Positions 7,027 through 16,170 of a stretch of 46,268 nucleotides of DNA are shown here, one piece after another. Positions within the stretch are counted from its first letter, which is position 1, and the number at the start of each line of letters is the position of its first letter. Below the pieces are notes generated by a model. It was not told the origin of the DNA. It saw nothing but the letters and a program-made list of their open reading frames with translations, and searched no databases. Position numbers and translations under genes: made by a program. Location of the stretch: assembly GCA_032160545.1 (NCBI GenBank), contig JAVHVN010000102.1:1-46268 (forward strand), written 5' to 3'. The DNA is from DATGFB01 sp032160545. GTDB taxonomy: Bacteria; Actinomycetota; Actinomycetes; Mycobacteriales; Jatrophihabitantaceae.

Positions 7027-10000
7027 GTGAGTGCCGGTGACACCGACTCGTTCGTGCACCTGCACGTGCACACCGAGTACTCCATGCTCGACGGTGCCGC
7101 CCGGTTGACGGAGCTGTTCGACGAGACCGCGCGCATGCGGATGCCGGCCCTGGCGATGACCGACCACGGCAACGTGTTCGGCGCCTACGACTTCTATGCC
7201 AAGGCCACCGCCGCGGGCGTCAAGCCGATCATCGGCATGGAGGCCTACCTCACCCCGGGCACGTCCCGGTACGACCGCACCCGCGTCCGGTGGGCCGGCG
7301 GCGGCGAGGACGACGTCTCCGGCGGTGGTGCGTTCACGCACATGACCCTGCTCGCCGAGAACAACACCGGCTTGCACAACCTGTTCCGGCTCTCCTCGCG
7401 GTCCAGCCTCGAGGGGTTCTTCTACAAGCCGCGCGCCGACCGCGAGCTGCTCGCCGAGTACGCCGACGGCCTGATCGGCACCACCGGCTGCCCGTCCGGC
7501 GAGATCCAGACCTGGCTGCGCATCGGTGACTACGGGAAGGCGCGCGCGAGCGCCGCCGAGTTCCGTGACATCTTCGGCGCCCGCAACTTCTTCATCGAGC
7601 TCATGGACCACGGTCTCGACATCGAGAAGCGGGTTCGTGAGGGGCTGCTGCAGCTGGCGCGCGAGCTGCAGTTGCCGGTCATCGCGACCAACGACCTGCA
7701 CTACACCCATGCCGAGGACGCCGCGGCTCACGAGGTGCTGCTCTGCGTGCAGTCCGGCAAGACCATGGCCGACCCCAAGCGGTTCAAGCTCGAGGGGCAC
7801 GACTACTACCTGAAGTCGCCTGCCGAGATGCGCTCGCTGTGGGCCGACAAGCACGAGATGCGCGAGGCCTGCGACAACACCCTGCTGATCGCCGAGCGTT
7901 GCGAGGTCAGCTTCACCGAGGGCAACGGCACCTACATGTCCCGGTTCCCGGTGCCCGAGGGCGAGACGGAGCAGAGCTGGTTCCGCAAGGAGGTGCAGGC
8001 CGGCCTGCTGCGCCGGTTCCCCGCCGGCGTCCCGCCCGAGGTGCGCGCGCAGGCCGACTACGAGATCGACGTCATCGTCGCGATGAACTTCCCGGGGTAC
8101 TTCCTCGTGGTCGCTGACTTCATCAACTGGGCGAAGAACAACGGCATCCGGGTCGGGCCCGGGCGAGGCTCCGGGGCGGGGTCGGTCGTCGCCTACGCCA
8201 TGCGTATCACCGATCTCAACCCGCTGGAGCACGGGCTGATCTTCGAGCGGTTCCTCAATCCCGACCGCGTGTCGATGCCCGACTTCGACATCGATTTCGA
8301 CGAGCGCCGGCGCGGCGAGGTCATCCGCTACGTCTCCGAGAAGTACGGCGACGACCGGGTGGCCCAGATCGTCACCTACGGCACGATCAAGGCGAAGCAA
8401 GCCGTGAAGGACGCCTCGCGTGTGCTCGGTTATCCGTTCTCGATGGGGGAGCGGGTCACCAAGGCGATGCCGGCAGCAGTGATGGGCAAGGACGTGCCGC
8501 TCGGCGAGATCTTCGACCCGGCGCACGACCGGTACAAGGAGGGGGGCGAGTTCCGCGCCCTGTACGAGGCCGACCCCGAGGTCAAACGGGTCGTCGACAC
8601 CGCGCGCGGCCTCGAGGGCCTGAAGCGGCAATGGGGCGTACACGCCGCCGGCGTGATCATGTCCTCACACCCGCTGCTCGACCTCGTCCCGATCATGAAG
8701 CGCGAGCAGGACGGCGCGATCATCACGCAGTTCGACTACCCGGCCTGCGAGGCGCTCGGCCTGATCAAGATGGACTTCCTCGGGCTGCGCAACCTCACTG
8801 TGCTCGACGACGCGGTGCGCAACGTCAAGTCCAACCGGGGCATCGACGTCGTCCTCGAGGAGCTCCCGCTCGACGACTCGGCAACCTACGACCTGCTCGC
8901 GCGCGGCGACACGCTGGGCGTGTTCCAGTTGGACGGCGGCCCGATGCGGTCGCTGCTGCGGTCCCTGCGGCCCGACAACTTCGAGGACATCTCCGCGGTC
9001 GTCGCGCTGTACCGGCCGGGGCCGATGGGGGCGAACTCGCACAACGAGTACGCCGACCGCAAGAACGGCCGCAAGCCCGCCGTCCCGATCCACCCCGAGC
9101 TCGCCGAATCGCTGGCGTCCATCCTCGACGAGACCTACGGCCTGATCATCTATCAGGAGCAGGTCATGGCGATCGCACAGAAGGTGGCCGGGTTCTCCCT
9201 CGGTCAGGCCGACATCCTGCGGCGTGCAATGGGCAAGAAGAAGAAGTCCGAGCTCGACAAGCAGTTCGAGAACTTTTCGAACGGCATGAAGGCCAACGGC
9301 TACTCGCAGCGTGCGATCACCACGCTGTGGGAGATCCTGGTCCCGTTCTCGGACTACGCCTTCAACAAGGCGCACTCGGCCGCGTACGGGCTCATCGCGT
9401 ACTGGACGGGCTATCTCAAGGCGAACTTCCCGGCCGAGTACATGGCCGCGCTGCTCACCTCCGTGCGCGACGACAAGGACAAGTCGGCGACCTACCTCGC
9501 CGAGTGCCGGCACCGCAACATCAAGGTGCTTCCGCCCTGCGTCAATTCCTCCGACGCCGACTTCACCCCGACCGGCACTGACATCCGCTTCGGGCTGACC
9601 GCCATCCGCAACGTCGGCTCGAACGTGGTCTCCTCGATCGTCGCCACGCGCGCCGCGAAGGGTGCGTTCGTCGACTTCGGCGACTTCCTGCGCAAGGTCG
9701 AGGCCGTCGTGTGCAACAAGCGCACCATCGAGGCGCTGATCAAGGGGGGCGCCTTCGACGCGATGGGTCATCCGCGGCGCGGGCTCATCAACGCGTACGA
9801 GCCGGCCGTGGACGCGGTGCTCGACACGAAACGCGCCGAGGCGATCGGTCAGTTCGACCTGTTCGGTGGACTCGGCAGCGACGACCCGGACGGTTCCGGG
9901 GGGGCCGACAACGTGTTCGCCGTCAAGGTCCTGCCCGGCGAGTGGGACAAGAAGGTCCTGCTGCAGTTCGAGCGCGAGATGCTCGGCCTGTACGTGAGCG

Positions 10001-10578
10001 ACCACCCGCTGTTCGGCCTCGAGCACATCCTCGCCGCGGCGGGCGAGATGTCCATCGCGTCCGTCCAGGCCGAGGCCGGCGACGAGCCGCAGGGCGTGAC
10101 GCTCAGCGGCATCCTGTCCTCGGTGAACCGGCGGGTGACCAAGGCGGGTGCGCCGTGGGCGCAGGCCGTGCTCGAAGACCTCGAGGGCTCGATCGAGGTG
10201 ATGTTCTTCCCGCAGACCTACGCGCAGGTCGCCTTGACGCTCGCCGAGGACGCGATCGTCGCGATCAAGGGCCGCACTGACGTCCGCGAGGACGCCGTGA
10301 AGCTGATCGCGAGCGATCTGCAACTGCTCGACACCAGCGAAGGTCCCCGGGGCCCGGTCGTCGTCACGATGGCGCCGGCGCGGTGTACGCCACCGCTCGT
10401 CGACCGGCTCAAGGACGTCCTGGCGACCCACCCCGGTACCACCGAGGTGCACCTGCGGCTGGTCAACGGCGAACGCGAGCACGTGCTGCGCCTCGGCGAC
10501 GGTTTCCGGGTGTTGCCCTCGGCCTCGCTCATGGGCGACCTGAAGGCGTTGCTCGGCCCCGCCGCGGTCTCGGCCTGA
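7027..10578 (+). CDS. dnaE: DNA polymerase III alpha subunit
   Basis: The replicative C-family polymerase, 1183 residues, normal for DnaE1. The order is PHP domain (HLHVHTEYSMLDGA near residue 10, then AMTDHGNVFG), polymerase core with PGRGSGAGSVVAYA and the catalytic PDFDIDFD (D421 and D423 by alignment), a third Asp in KMDFLGLR (D583), helix-hairpin-helix, and a C-terminal OB fold (VTLSGILSSVNRRV). The metal-binding PHP residues look intact; in mycobacterial DnaE1 this domain proofreads, and the same is inferred here. The GTG at 7027 is chosen because AAGGGGG lies about 9 nt upstream; an earlier in-frame GTG at 6982 would add 15 residues. Confidence 0.97.
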   Translation: MSAGDTDSFVHLHVHTEYSMLDGAARLTELFDETARMRMPALAMTDHGNVFGAYDFYAKATAAGVKPIIGMEAYLTPGTSRYDRTRVRWAGGGEDDVSGGGAFTHMTLLAENNTGLHNLFRLSSRSSLEGFFYKPRADRELLAEYADGLIGTTGCPSGEIQTWLRIGDYGKARASAAEFRDIFGARNFFIELMDHGLDIEKRVREGLLQLARELQLPVIATNDLHYTHAEDAAAHEVLLCVQSGKTMADPKRFKLEGHDYYLKSPAEMRSLWADKHEMREACDNTLLIAERCEVSFTEGNGTYMSRFPVPEGETEQSWFRKEVQAGLLRRFPAGVPPEVRAQADYEIDVIVAMNFPGYFLVVADFINWAKNNGIRVGPGRGSGAGSVVAYAMRITDLNPLEHGLIFERFLNPDRVSMPDFDIDFDERRRGEVIRYVSEKYGDDRVAQIVTYGTIKAKQAVKDASRVLGYPFSMGERVTKAMPAAVMGKDVPLGEIFDPAHDRYKEGGEFRALYEADPEVKRVVDTARGLEGLKRQWGVHAAGVIMSSHPLLDLVPIMKREQDGAIITQFDYPACEALGLIKMDFLGLRNLTVLDDAVRNVKSNRGIDVVLEELPLDDSATYDLLARGDTLGVFQLDGGPMRSLLRSLRPDNFEDISAVVALYRPGPMGANSHNEYADRKNGRKPAVPIHPELAESLASILDETYGLIIYQEQVMAIAQKVAGFSLGQADILRRAMGKKKKSELDKQFENFSNGMKANGYSQRAITTLWEILVPFSDYAFNKAHSAAYGLIAYWTGYLKANFPAEYMAALLTSVRDDKDKSATYLAECRHRNIKVLPPCVNSSDADFTPTGTDIRFGLTAIRNVGSNVVSSIVATRAAKGAFVDFGDFLRKVEAVVCNKRTIEALIKGGAFDAMGHPRRGLINAYEPAVDAVLDTKRAEAIGQFDLFGGLGSDDPDGSGGADNVFAVKVLPGEWDKKVLLQFEREMLGLYVSDHPLFGLEHILAAAGEMSIASVQAEAGDEPQGVTLSGILSSVNRRVTKAGAPWAQAVLEDLEGSIEVMFFPQTYAQVALTLAEDAIVAIKGRTDVREDAVKLIASDLQLLDTSEGPRGPVVVTMAPARCTPPLVDRLKDVLATHPGTTEVHLRLVNGEREHVLRLGDGFRVLPSASLMGDLKALLGPAAVSA

Positions 10579-10595
10579 CCACGACCCGGCCTGGG

Positions 10596-10601
10596 TACCG
10601 T
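10596..10601 (+). promoter_or_regulatory. Leaderless-type -10 box TACCGT
   Basis: TACCGT ends exactly 6 nt before the ATG at 10608. This TANNNT-N6-ATG layout predicts that transcription starts at the A of the start codon. No strong -35 is evident. Confidence 0.55.
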
Positions 10602-10607
10602 CGAGGT

Positions 10608-11189
10608 ATGCAACCCGCGCTGCCCGAGCCGTCGCCGCCGTCCGGCGGCACGCTGCCCCCCGGCGTCGACGTCGGTGCCTTCGATCAGGGCACCCCGGTC
10701 AGTCGCTGGGCCCTGGCCCGCTATCTGGTGGGTCGAGCCGTGGCCGAGTCGGTCAGCCGCAGCCTGCTGATCGCCGGCCTGCTGGTCCTTGGGCTCGCGG
10801 CGGTCTGCGAATGGGTCCTGCGCTCTACCTTCCTGGCCGTACTCATTGCGTTCGTCGCGGTCTGTGTACTGGGTCTGCGCGCGGTCCTGCGCGCCGTGCT
10901 CAACCGGCTGATGGCCGCCGACCAGGTCGCCCCGTTCGAGGCGCGGGTCCGCGCTCTGGTGGCGGACACCCGCGCGGACGTGCTGCGCGAACTGCGCCGC
11001 ATCGGATTGCCCGGTCATACCTGGACGCTGCCGCTGCTGGCCTTCCGGCTGGCCGGACGGAGGCGGCGGGCGGCGCTCGAACGGATGCGCGGCTTCGAGA
11101 TCGACCGCGCCGTCCCACGGGCCCGTCTCGACGAACTGCACCTGCTGCTACGCAGCCTGAGCACCGGCGCGGACGGGTCGCGCCGGTGA
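10608..11189 (+). CDS. Conserved membrane protein, function unknown
   Basis: A 193-residue protein. A Pro/Gly-rich N-terminus (~30 residues) is followed by two adjacent hydrophobic segments (about 47-63 and 68-88), then a basic, amphipathic C-terminal half rich in Arg and Leu that should lie in the cytoplasm. I do not recognise a catalytic motif. The TANNNT box before the ATG suggests a leaderless transcript, and the next gene overlaps its stop by 4 nt (GTGA), so the two form a small operon of membrane proteins. Confidence 0.75.
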   Translation: MQPALPEPSPPSGGTLPPGVDVGAFDQGTPVSRWALARYLVGRAVAESVSRSLLIAGLLVLGLAAVCEWVLRSTFLAVLIAFVAVCVLGLRAVLRAVLNRLMAADQVAPFEARVRALVADTRADVLRELRRIGLPGHTWTLPLLAFRLAGRRRRAALERMRGFEIDRAVPRARLDELHLLLRSLSTGADGSRR

Positions 11190-11863
11190 CCGACCCGCGC
11201 AGGTACCCGCCGATGCCGTCGGGACCTGGCCCCGTCCTTCCGCCCGCACAGCCCGACCCGGCGCTGCGGGGCCGCGACAGCGGTCCCTGGGTGACCGCAC
11301 GCGACCTGCGGACGGCCGCGGTGCTCATCGCCGGGCTGGCCGCGCTCGGTGCCCTGCTCGGCGTCATCTGGTGGTGGTGGAGCCCACCGGGCCCGCTCGG
11401 GTTCGTCGTCGCACCGCACGCCGTGCAGCCCGACGAGGTCGAGACGTTCGCCGCGACGGACGGGCGCTTCGCGGTGCTGACCGGCGCTACCGGCCTCATC
11501 ACCGGCACGTTGCTGTGGCTGCGGCGCTCGTCGCGCGGCCCGGTCGTCCCGATCGCGATGGCGCTCGGCGGGCTCGCCGGTGCACTGCTCACCGACGCCG
11601 TGGGTCGGGCACTCGACAACGGCACGGGCACCGGCCCGCCGAACACCGTTCTGAGTCACCTGCCGCTGCAGGTTCACCAACCGGGCCTGTGGCTGTTCGA
11701 GCCGTTGCTCGCCGTGCTGGTCTATGGCATCTGCGCCGCGTTCGCCGCAGAGGACGGCCTCGGCCGCGACCGGTCAGTTGGCGTGCGGGACGAGGCGCAG
11801 CACGGAGGGCGCGATCGCGATGGTGCGGGTGCTCTGCACGAGGCAGACCTCCCGGCGCAGTAG
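11186..11863 (+). CDS. DUF2567-like four-helix membrane protein
   Basis: A 225-residue predicted membrane protein with four hydrophobic segments: LIAGLAALGALLGVIWWWW, FAVLTGATGLITGTLLWL, IAMALGGLAGALLTDAVG and LFEPLLAVLVYGICAAFAA. The W-rich end of helix 1 and the acidic loop PDEVETFAATDGRFAVLTG resemble the mycobacterial DUF2567 family; the assignment is by memory. It is coupled to the preceding gene. The last ~30 codons overlap the convergent LON gene by 90 nt, and that hydrophilic tail (after AAEDGLG) has no recognisable features. Function unknown. Confidence 0.7.
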   Translation: MTDPRRYPPMPSGPGPVLPPAQPDPALRGRDSGPWVTARDLRTAAVLIAGLAALGALLGVIWWWWSPPGPLGFVVAPHAVQPDEVETFAATDGRFAVLTGATGLITGTLLWLRRSSRGPVVPIAMALGGLAGALLTDAVGRALDNGTGTGPPNTVLSHLPLQVHQPGLWLFEPLLAVLVYGICAAFAAEDGLGRDRSVGVRDEAQHGGRDRDGAGALHEADLPAQ

Positions 11864-12439
11864 CGCGATCAGCCGGCGCAGCCGGTCGGCGGCGGTCGGC
11901 TCGGCCAGCAAGGCCTGCCGGTCGGCGGCATCGAGCGGAAGCTGGCCGGCGAGGTGGTACGAGAGCAGGTTGGGGTCGTCGGGCAGCTCGTCCTGCCGTG
12001 GCCGGCCGGTGAGATCGGTCAGCAGCGCCCGCAGGTCCGCGCACAGCCGGCGCGCCACGACGGAGTGGGCCGGGTGGAGGTCGCCGTCGAGTTCCGGCAG
12101 CCAATCGATCTCGGCGCGCGCGTACGGAGTTCCCGTGGGCAGCAGCCGCCGCACCCGGAACCGGCGGCTGCCCACCGTCAGCAGATCGGACGCGCCGTCG
12201 TCATACGGCTGGACCTCGAGGATCTCGGCGAGGGTGCCCACGCCGACGATGTCGGGTGCGGCGGTCGTGCCGGCTTCGCTGCCCGAGCGCAGCGCGACGA
12301 CGCCGAAAGCACCGAGGGCGCCGTCGGCGCTGACGTCACGCAGCAACTGCCGGTACCTCGGCTCGAAGATGTGCAGCGGCAACGGCATCCCGGGCAACAG
12401 CACGTGGCTGAGCGGAAACAGCGGGATGACGTCGGCCAC
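11774..12439 (-). CDS. LON substrate-binding-domain protein (no protease)
   Basis: A 221-residue protein made only of the Lon N-terminal (LAN/PUA-like) domain: IPLFPLSHVLLPGMPLPLHIFEPRYRQLL at the start, then VGTLAEIL and GSRRFRVRRLL. There is no AAA+ or Ser/Lys protease domain, so it may bind unfolded or specific proteins; its role is unknown. The GTG at 12439 gives the usual N-terminus for such proteins, and on the minus strand TACCGT sits exactly 6 nt before it, pointing to a leaderless mRNA. Longer forms starting at 12463 or 12490 are possible but would run into the hisD promoter. Confidence 0.8.
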   Translation of the reverse strand: MADVIPLFPLSHVLLPGMPLPLHIFEPRYRQLLRDVSADGALGAFGVVALRSGSEAGTTAAPDIVGVGTLAEILEVQPYDDGASDLLTVGSRRFRVRRLLPTGTPYARAEIDWLPELDGDLHPAHSVVARRLCADLRALLTDLTGRPRQDELPDDPNLLSYHLAGQLPLDAADRQALLAEPTAADRLRRLIALLRREVCLVQSTRTIAIAPSVLRLVPHAN

Positions 12440-12445
12440 AATGCG

Positions 12446-12451
12446 ACGGTA
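12446..12451 (-). promoter_or_regulatory. Leaderless-type -10 box TACCGT (LON gene)
   Basis: Read on the minus strand, TACCGT is followed by 6 nt and then GTG at 12439, the same hexamer and spacing as at 10596 and 30020. Confidence 0.55.
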
Positions 12452-12500
12452 CTTGTCGAGCACCCCCGTGCGGAGCGGAATTGGGCTCACGCGTTCGCCG

Positions 12501-12506
12501 TAAACT
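12501..12506 (+). promoter_or_regulatory. Leaderless-type -10 box TAAACT (his operon)
   Basis: TAAACT lies 6 nt before the hisD GTG at 12513. A TTGGGC at 12481-12486 could be a -35 but its 14-nt spacing is short. Transcription is predicted to begin at the start codon. Confidence 0.6.
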
Positions 12507-12512
12507 GGCCGC

Positions 12513-13823
12513 GTGCTGCGACGGATCGATCTCACCGCGACGGCGCCCGCCGATCTGCGCCGGGTGCTGCCGCGCGCCGCCGTCGACGTCGGCGCCGCGC
12601 TCGACGCGGTGACACCGGTCGTGCGCGGCGTGGCCGAACGCGGCTATGCCGCCGCACGCGAAGCGACGCTGCGCTTCGACGGGGTCGAGGTCGCGCAACC
12701 GCGGGTCGCGGTCGACCTGCTCGCCGATGCGCTGGCCGCGCTCGACCCGGCGGTCCGCGAGGCTCTGCGCGAATCCATCCGGCGAGCCCGCATCGTGCAC
12801 GAGCACCAGCGCCGCGAGACGGTCGACGTCCAAGTCGTCCCGGGTGGCACCGTCACCGAGCGATGGATCCCGGTGCGCCGGGTGGGGCTGTACGTCCCGG
12901 GCGGCCTGGCCGTCTACCCCTCCAGCGTCGTGATGAACGTCGTGCCGGCGCAGGTGGCCGGCGTCGAGTCGATAGCCGTCTTCTCGCCCCCACAGCGTGA
13001 GTTCGGCGGCCAGCCGCACCCGACGATCCTCGCTGCGTGTGCCCTGCTCGAGGTCGACGAGGTCTATGCGGTCGGCGGCGCGCAGGCGGTGGGTCTCGCG
13101 GCCTACGGCGACGCCGCCCTGCGCATCGAACCGGTCGACGTGATCACCGGCCCGGGCAACGTGTACGTCGCCGCGGCGAAGCGGCTCGTTCGCGGAATCG
13201 TCGGCATCGACGCCGAGGCCGGCCCTACCGAGATCGCGGTGCTGGCCGATGCCACTGCAGACCCGGTGCACGTCGCGGCCGATCTCATCAGCCAGGCAGA
13301 ACACGACCCGATGGCTGCATCCGTGCTGGTGACCGACTCCGCCGAACTCGCCGACGCCGTCGACGTCGAGGTCGAGCGGCAGGTCGCCGCCACGAAGCAC
13401 ACCGACCGTGTCCGCACCGCGCTGAGCGGCCCACAGTCGGCGACCGTCATCGTCCGCGACCTCGAGCAGGGCCTCGCCGTGGTCGATGCGTACGCGGCCG
13501 AGCACCTCGAGGTCATCACCGCCGACGCGCGCCGGTGGGCCGAACGGGTGCGCAACGCCGGCTGCATCTTCGTCGGACCGCACGCTCCGGTCTCGCTGGG
13601 TGACTACTGCGCAGGGTCGAACCACGTGCTCCCGACCGGCTGCACCGCTCGGCACGCGTCCGGACTGTCCGTGCAGTCGTTCCTGAAGGGTGTGCACCTC
13701 GTCGAGTACTCCTACGCCGCGCTGGCCGAGGCGGCGCCGTACGTGCTCGCGCTCGCCGAGGCCGAGGACCTGCCCGCCCATGGCGCCGCCGTGACGGCGC
13801 GCATGACGGCGCAGCGCCCATGA
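12513..13823 (+). CDS. hisD: Histidinol dehydrogenase
   Basis: HisD performs the last two oxidations of histidine synthesis, L-histidinol to L-histidine, with NAD and zinc. The 436-residue protein shows GLYVPGGLAVYPSSVVMNVVPA, the GGAQAVGLAAYG and GPGNVYVAAAKR segments, and the C-terminal AGSNHVLPTGCTARHASGLSV region with the metal-binding and catalytic His residues. It opens the his operon: its stop overlaps the hisC start (ATGA). No Shine-Dalgarno precedes the GTG; the TAAACT box 6 nt upstream suggests leaderless translation. Confidence 0.97.
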   Translation: MLRRIDLTATAPADLRRVLPRAAVDVGAALDAVTPVVRGVAERGYAAAREATLRFDGVEVAQPRVAVDLLADALAALDPAVREALRESIRRARIVHEHQRRETVDVQVVPGGTVTERWIPVRRVGLYVPGGLAVYPSSVVMNVVPAQVAGVESIAVFSPPQREFGGQPHPTILAACALLEVDEVYAVGGAQAVGLAAYGDAALRIEPVDVITGPGNVYVAAAKRLVRGIVGIDAEAGPTEIAVLADATADPVHVAADLISQAEHDPMAASVLVTDSAELADAVDVEVERQVAATKHTDRVRTALSGPQSATVIVRDLEQGLAVVDAYAAEHLEVITADARRWAERVRNAGCIFVGPHAPVSLGDYCAGSNHVLPTGCTARHASGLSVQSFLKGVHLVEYSYAALAEAAPYVLALAEAEDLPAHGAAVTARMTAQRP

Positions 13824-14917
13824 AGCCGGCCGAGATCACGCTGCATGACTTGCCGCTGCGGGACGAACTGAGGCACGAACGGCCCTACGGCGCGCCGCAG
13901 CTCGACGTCCCGGTGCGGTTGAACGTCAACGAGAACCCGTACCCGCCGGGCGAGATCGTGGTGGACGAGATCGCGAAGGCGGTGGCGTCGACGGCGCGGA
14001 CGCTCAACCGGTATCCCGATCGCGACGCCGTCGCCCTGCGCGCAGACCTCGCGTCGTACCTCACCGCCGAGGGTGAGATCGGGCTGACGGTCGACAACGT
14101 CTGGGCGGCCAACGGGTCGAACGAGGTCATGTTGCAACTGCTGCAGGCCTTCGCCGGCCCCGGACGCACCGTGTTGTCGTTCACGCCGACCTACTCGATG
14201 TATCCCGAGTACGCCCGAGACAGTCACAGCACGTGGGTGGCGGCGCCGCGGGCCCACGACTTCACCGTCGACGTCGACGAGGCGCTCGCGGCGGTCGCCG
14301 AACACGATCCCTCGGTGATCCTGCTCGCGTCACCGAACAACCCGACCGGTACCTCATTGCCGATCGAGACGATCGACGCGATCTGCTCGGCGGCACCCGG
14401 CGTGGTGGTCGTCGACGAGGCGTACGCGGAGTTCCGCAGAGTGGGCACGCCGAGCGCGCTGTCCCTGCTGCCGCGGCACCCTCGGTTGGTGGTCACCCGG
14501 ACGATGAGCAAGGCGTTCGCCCTGGCCGGAGGGCGCCTGGGCTACCTGGCCGGGGCCTCGGCAGTCATCGACGCCGTGCGGATCGTCCGGCTGCCGTACC
14601 ACCTGTCCGGCGTGTCCCAGGCGGTCGCGCGGGTCGCGCTGGCCCACGCCGACGAGCTGCTGGCCCGGGTCGCCGACCTGCGCGACGAACGCGACGCGAC
14701 CGTCGAGTGGCTCCGGTCGGTCGACCTGGTCGCCGCCGAGTCCGACGCCAACTTCGTGCTCTTCGGCGATTTCGACGATCGGCACGAGATCTGGCAGCGC
14801 CTCCTCGATCGCGGTGTTCTCATCCGGGAGACTGGCCCCGAGGGCTGGCTGCGTGTGTCCATCGGCACGCCCGACGAGATGGCGGCATTCCGGATCGCGC
14901 TGCAGGAGGCACGATGA
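13820..14917 (+). CDS. hisC: Histidinol-phosphate aminotransferase
   Basis: A fold-type I PLP aminotransferase of 365 residues that makes histidinol phosphate from imidazole-acetol phosphate. Visible features are LNVNENPYPPG at the N-terminus, ASPNNPTGT, VVDEAYAEF with the PLP-contacting Asp and Tyr, and TRTMSKAFALAGGRLGY holding the Schiff-base Lys. It overlaps hisD and hisB by 4 nt each, so all three are coupled. Confidence 0.97.
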   Translation: MKPAEITLHDLPLRDELRHERPYGAPQLDVPVRLNVNENPYPPGEIVVDEIAKAVASTARTLNRYPDRDAVALRADLASYLTAEGEIGLTVDNVWAANGSNEVMLQLLQAFAGPGRTVLSFTPTYSMYPEYARDSHSTWVAAPRAHDFTVDVDEALAAVAEHDPSVILLASPNNPTGTSLPIETIDAICSAAPGVVVVDEAYAEFRRVGTPSALSLLPRHPRLVVTRTMSKAFALAGGRLGYLAGASAVIDAVRIVRLPYHLSGVSQAVARVALAHADELLARVADLRDERDATVEWLRSVDLVAAESDANFVLFGDFDDRHEIWQRLLDRGVLIRETGPEGWLRVSIGTPDEMAAFRIALQEAR

Positions 14918-15507
14918 CTCGCACGGGGCATATCGAACGCCGCACGAAGGAGACGAAGGTCGTCGTCGAACTCGACCTCGACGGGGCGGGCCGCACGGAC
15001 GTCTCGACCGGTGTCGGGTTCTACGACCACATGCTGGCGTCCTTCGGCACGCACGCGCGCTTCGACCTGAGCGTCCAGGTCGAGGGTGACCTGCACATCG
15101 ACGCACACCACACGATCGAGGACACCGCGATCGCCCTCGGGCAGGCTTTCGCCCAGGCTGCGGGCGACAAGGCCGGCACCCGCCGCTTCGGTGACGCCCT
15201 GATCCCGATGGACGAGTGCCTCGTCCAGGCCGCCGTCGACCTGAGCGGCCGGCCGTACCTCGTGCATCGCGAGCCCGACGGCGCGCCACCCACGATCGGT
15301 CCGGACTACGCGACCACGCTCACCCGGCACGTCTTCGAGTCGTTCACGTATCACGCGGCAGTCGCGCTGCACGTCGTCGTGCACAGCGGTCGCGACTGGC
15401 ACCACGTCACCGAGGCGCAGTACAAGGCGGTGGCGCGCGCGCTGCGTGCCGCCGTCGAGCTCGACCCGCGGGTCACCGGGGTGCCGTCGACGAAGGGTGT
15501 GCTCTGA
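14914..15507 (+). CDS. hisB: Imidazoleglycerol-phosphate dehydratase
   Basis: A 197-residue monofunctional HisB without the N-terminal phosphatase domain, as usual in actinobacteria, so histidinol-phosphate phosphatase must be encoded elsewhere. The Mn-binding His clusters are visible in GFYDHMLASFGTHARFDL, DAHHTIEDTAIALG, TRHVFESFTYHA and HHVTEAQYKAVARAL. The ATG start overlaps the hisC stop. Confidence 0.97.
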   Translation: MTRTGHIERRTKETKVVVELDLDGAGRTDVSTGVGFYDHMLASFGTHARFDLSVQVEGDLHIDAHHTIEDTAIALGQAFAQAAGDKAGTRRFGDALIPMDECLVQAAVDLSGRPYLVHREPDGAPPTIGPDYATTLTRHVFESFTYHAAVALHVVVHSGRDWHHVTEAQYKAVARALRAAVELDPRVTGVPSTKGVL

Positions 15508-15527
15508 CCCGACGGGGCGGAGCGGAA

Positions 15528-16142
15528 GTGGGTCCAGTGGTCAAGCGGGTGGTGGTACTCGACTACGGGTCGGGCAATCTCCGGTCGGCGCAGCGTGCGC
15601 TCGAACGCGTCGGAGCCGAGGTCCAGGTGAGCGCCGACGCGGATGCGGCGCGCGCCGCCCACGGTCTCGTGGTGCCAGGGGTGGGCGCCTTCGCCGCCTG
15701 CATGAAAGGCCTCGAGGCGCTCGACGCCCGCGCGATCCTGGCTGACCGCCTCGCCGCGCAGCGCCCGGTGCTCGGGATCTGCGTCGGCATGCAGGTGCTC
15801 TTCGACGAGGGCGTCGAGCACGGCGTGCAGACCCGTGGCCTCGGAGTCCTCGCCGGCCGGGTCGAACGGCTGAAGGCGCCGGTGCTGCCGCACATGGGCT
15901 GGAACACCGTCGAAGCGCCGCCGGGTTCGGCGTTGTTCGCCGGCTGCGATGCCGACACCCGGTTCTACTTCGTGCATTCCTATGCCGCGCACGACACGGA
16001 CGGGCTGGTAACGCGCGCGCACCACGGCGAGGACTTCGTGGCTGCGGTCGAGCGCGGTGTCGTCAGCGCGACGCAGTTTCACCCCGAGAAGTCCGGCGAC
16101 GCCGGGGCGCAACTGCTCACCAACTGGCTGGCGACGCTGTGA
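15528..16142 (+). CDS. hisH: Imidazole glycerol phosphate synthase, glutaminase subunit
   Basis: HisH (204 residues) hydrolyses glutamine and passes ammonia to HisF. The class I glutaminase triad is present: Cys85 in GICVGMQVLFD, and His and Glu in TQFHPEKSG. LDYGSGNLRSAQ marks the N-terminus. I chose the GTG at 15528 because GGAG lies 5 nt upstream; a GTG at 15537 is equally compatible with the fold. HisF is encoded downstream at 17608 after three intervening genes. Confidence 0.95.
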   Translation: MGPVVKRVVVLDYGSGNLRSAQRALERVGAEVQVSADADAARAAHGLVVPGVGAFAACMKGLEALDARAILADRLAAQRPVLGICVGMQVLFDEGVEHGVQTRGLGVLAGRVERLKAPVLPHMGWNTVEAPPGSALFAGCDADTRFYFVHSYAAHDTDGLVTRAHHGEDFVAAVERGVVSATQFHPEKSGDAGAQLLTNWLATL

Positions 16143-16170
16143 CCGCTGCGACGCCTGCCGGGACCCTGAC

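Noticed and set aside
8665..10482. A 605-codon open frame opposite dnaE
   Set aside because: dnaE is unmistakable on the plus strand; the antisense product is rich in Arg, His and Val without motifs.
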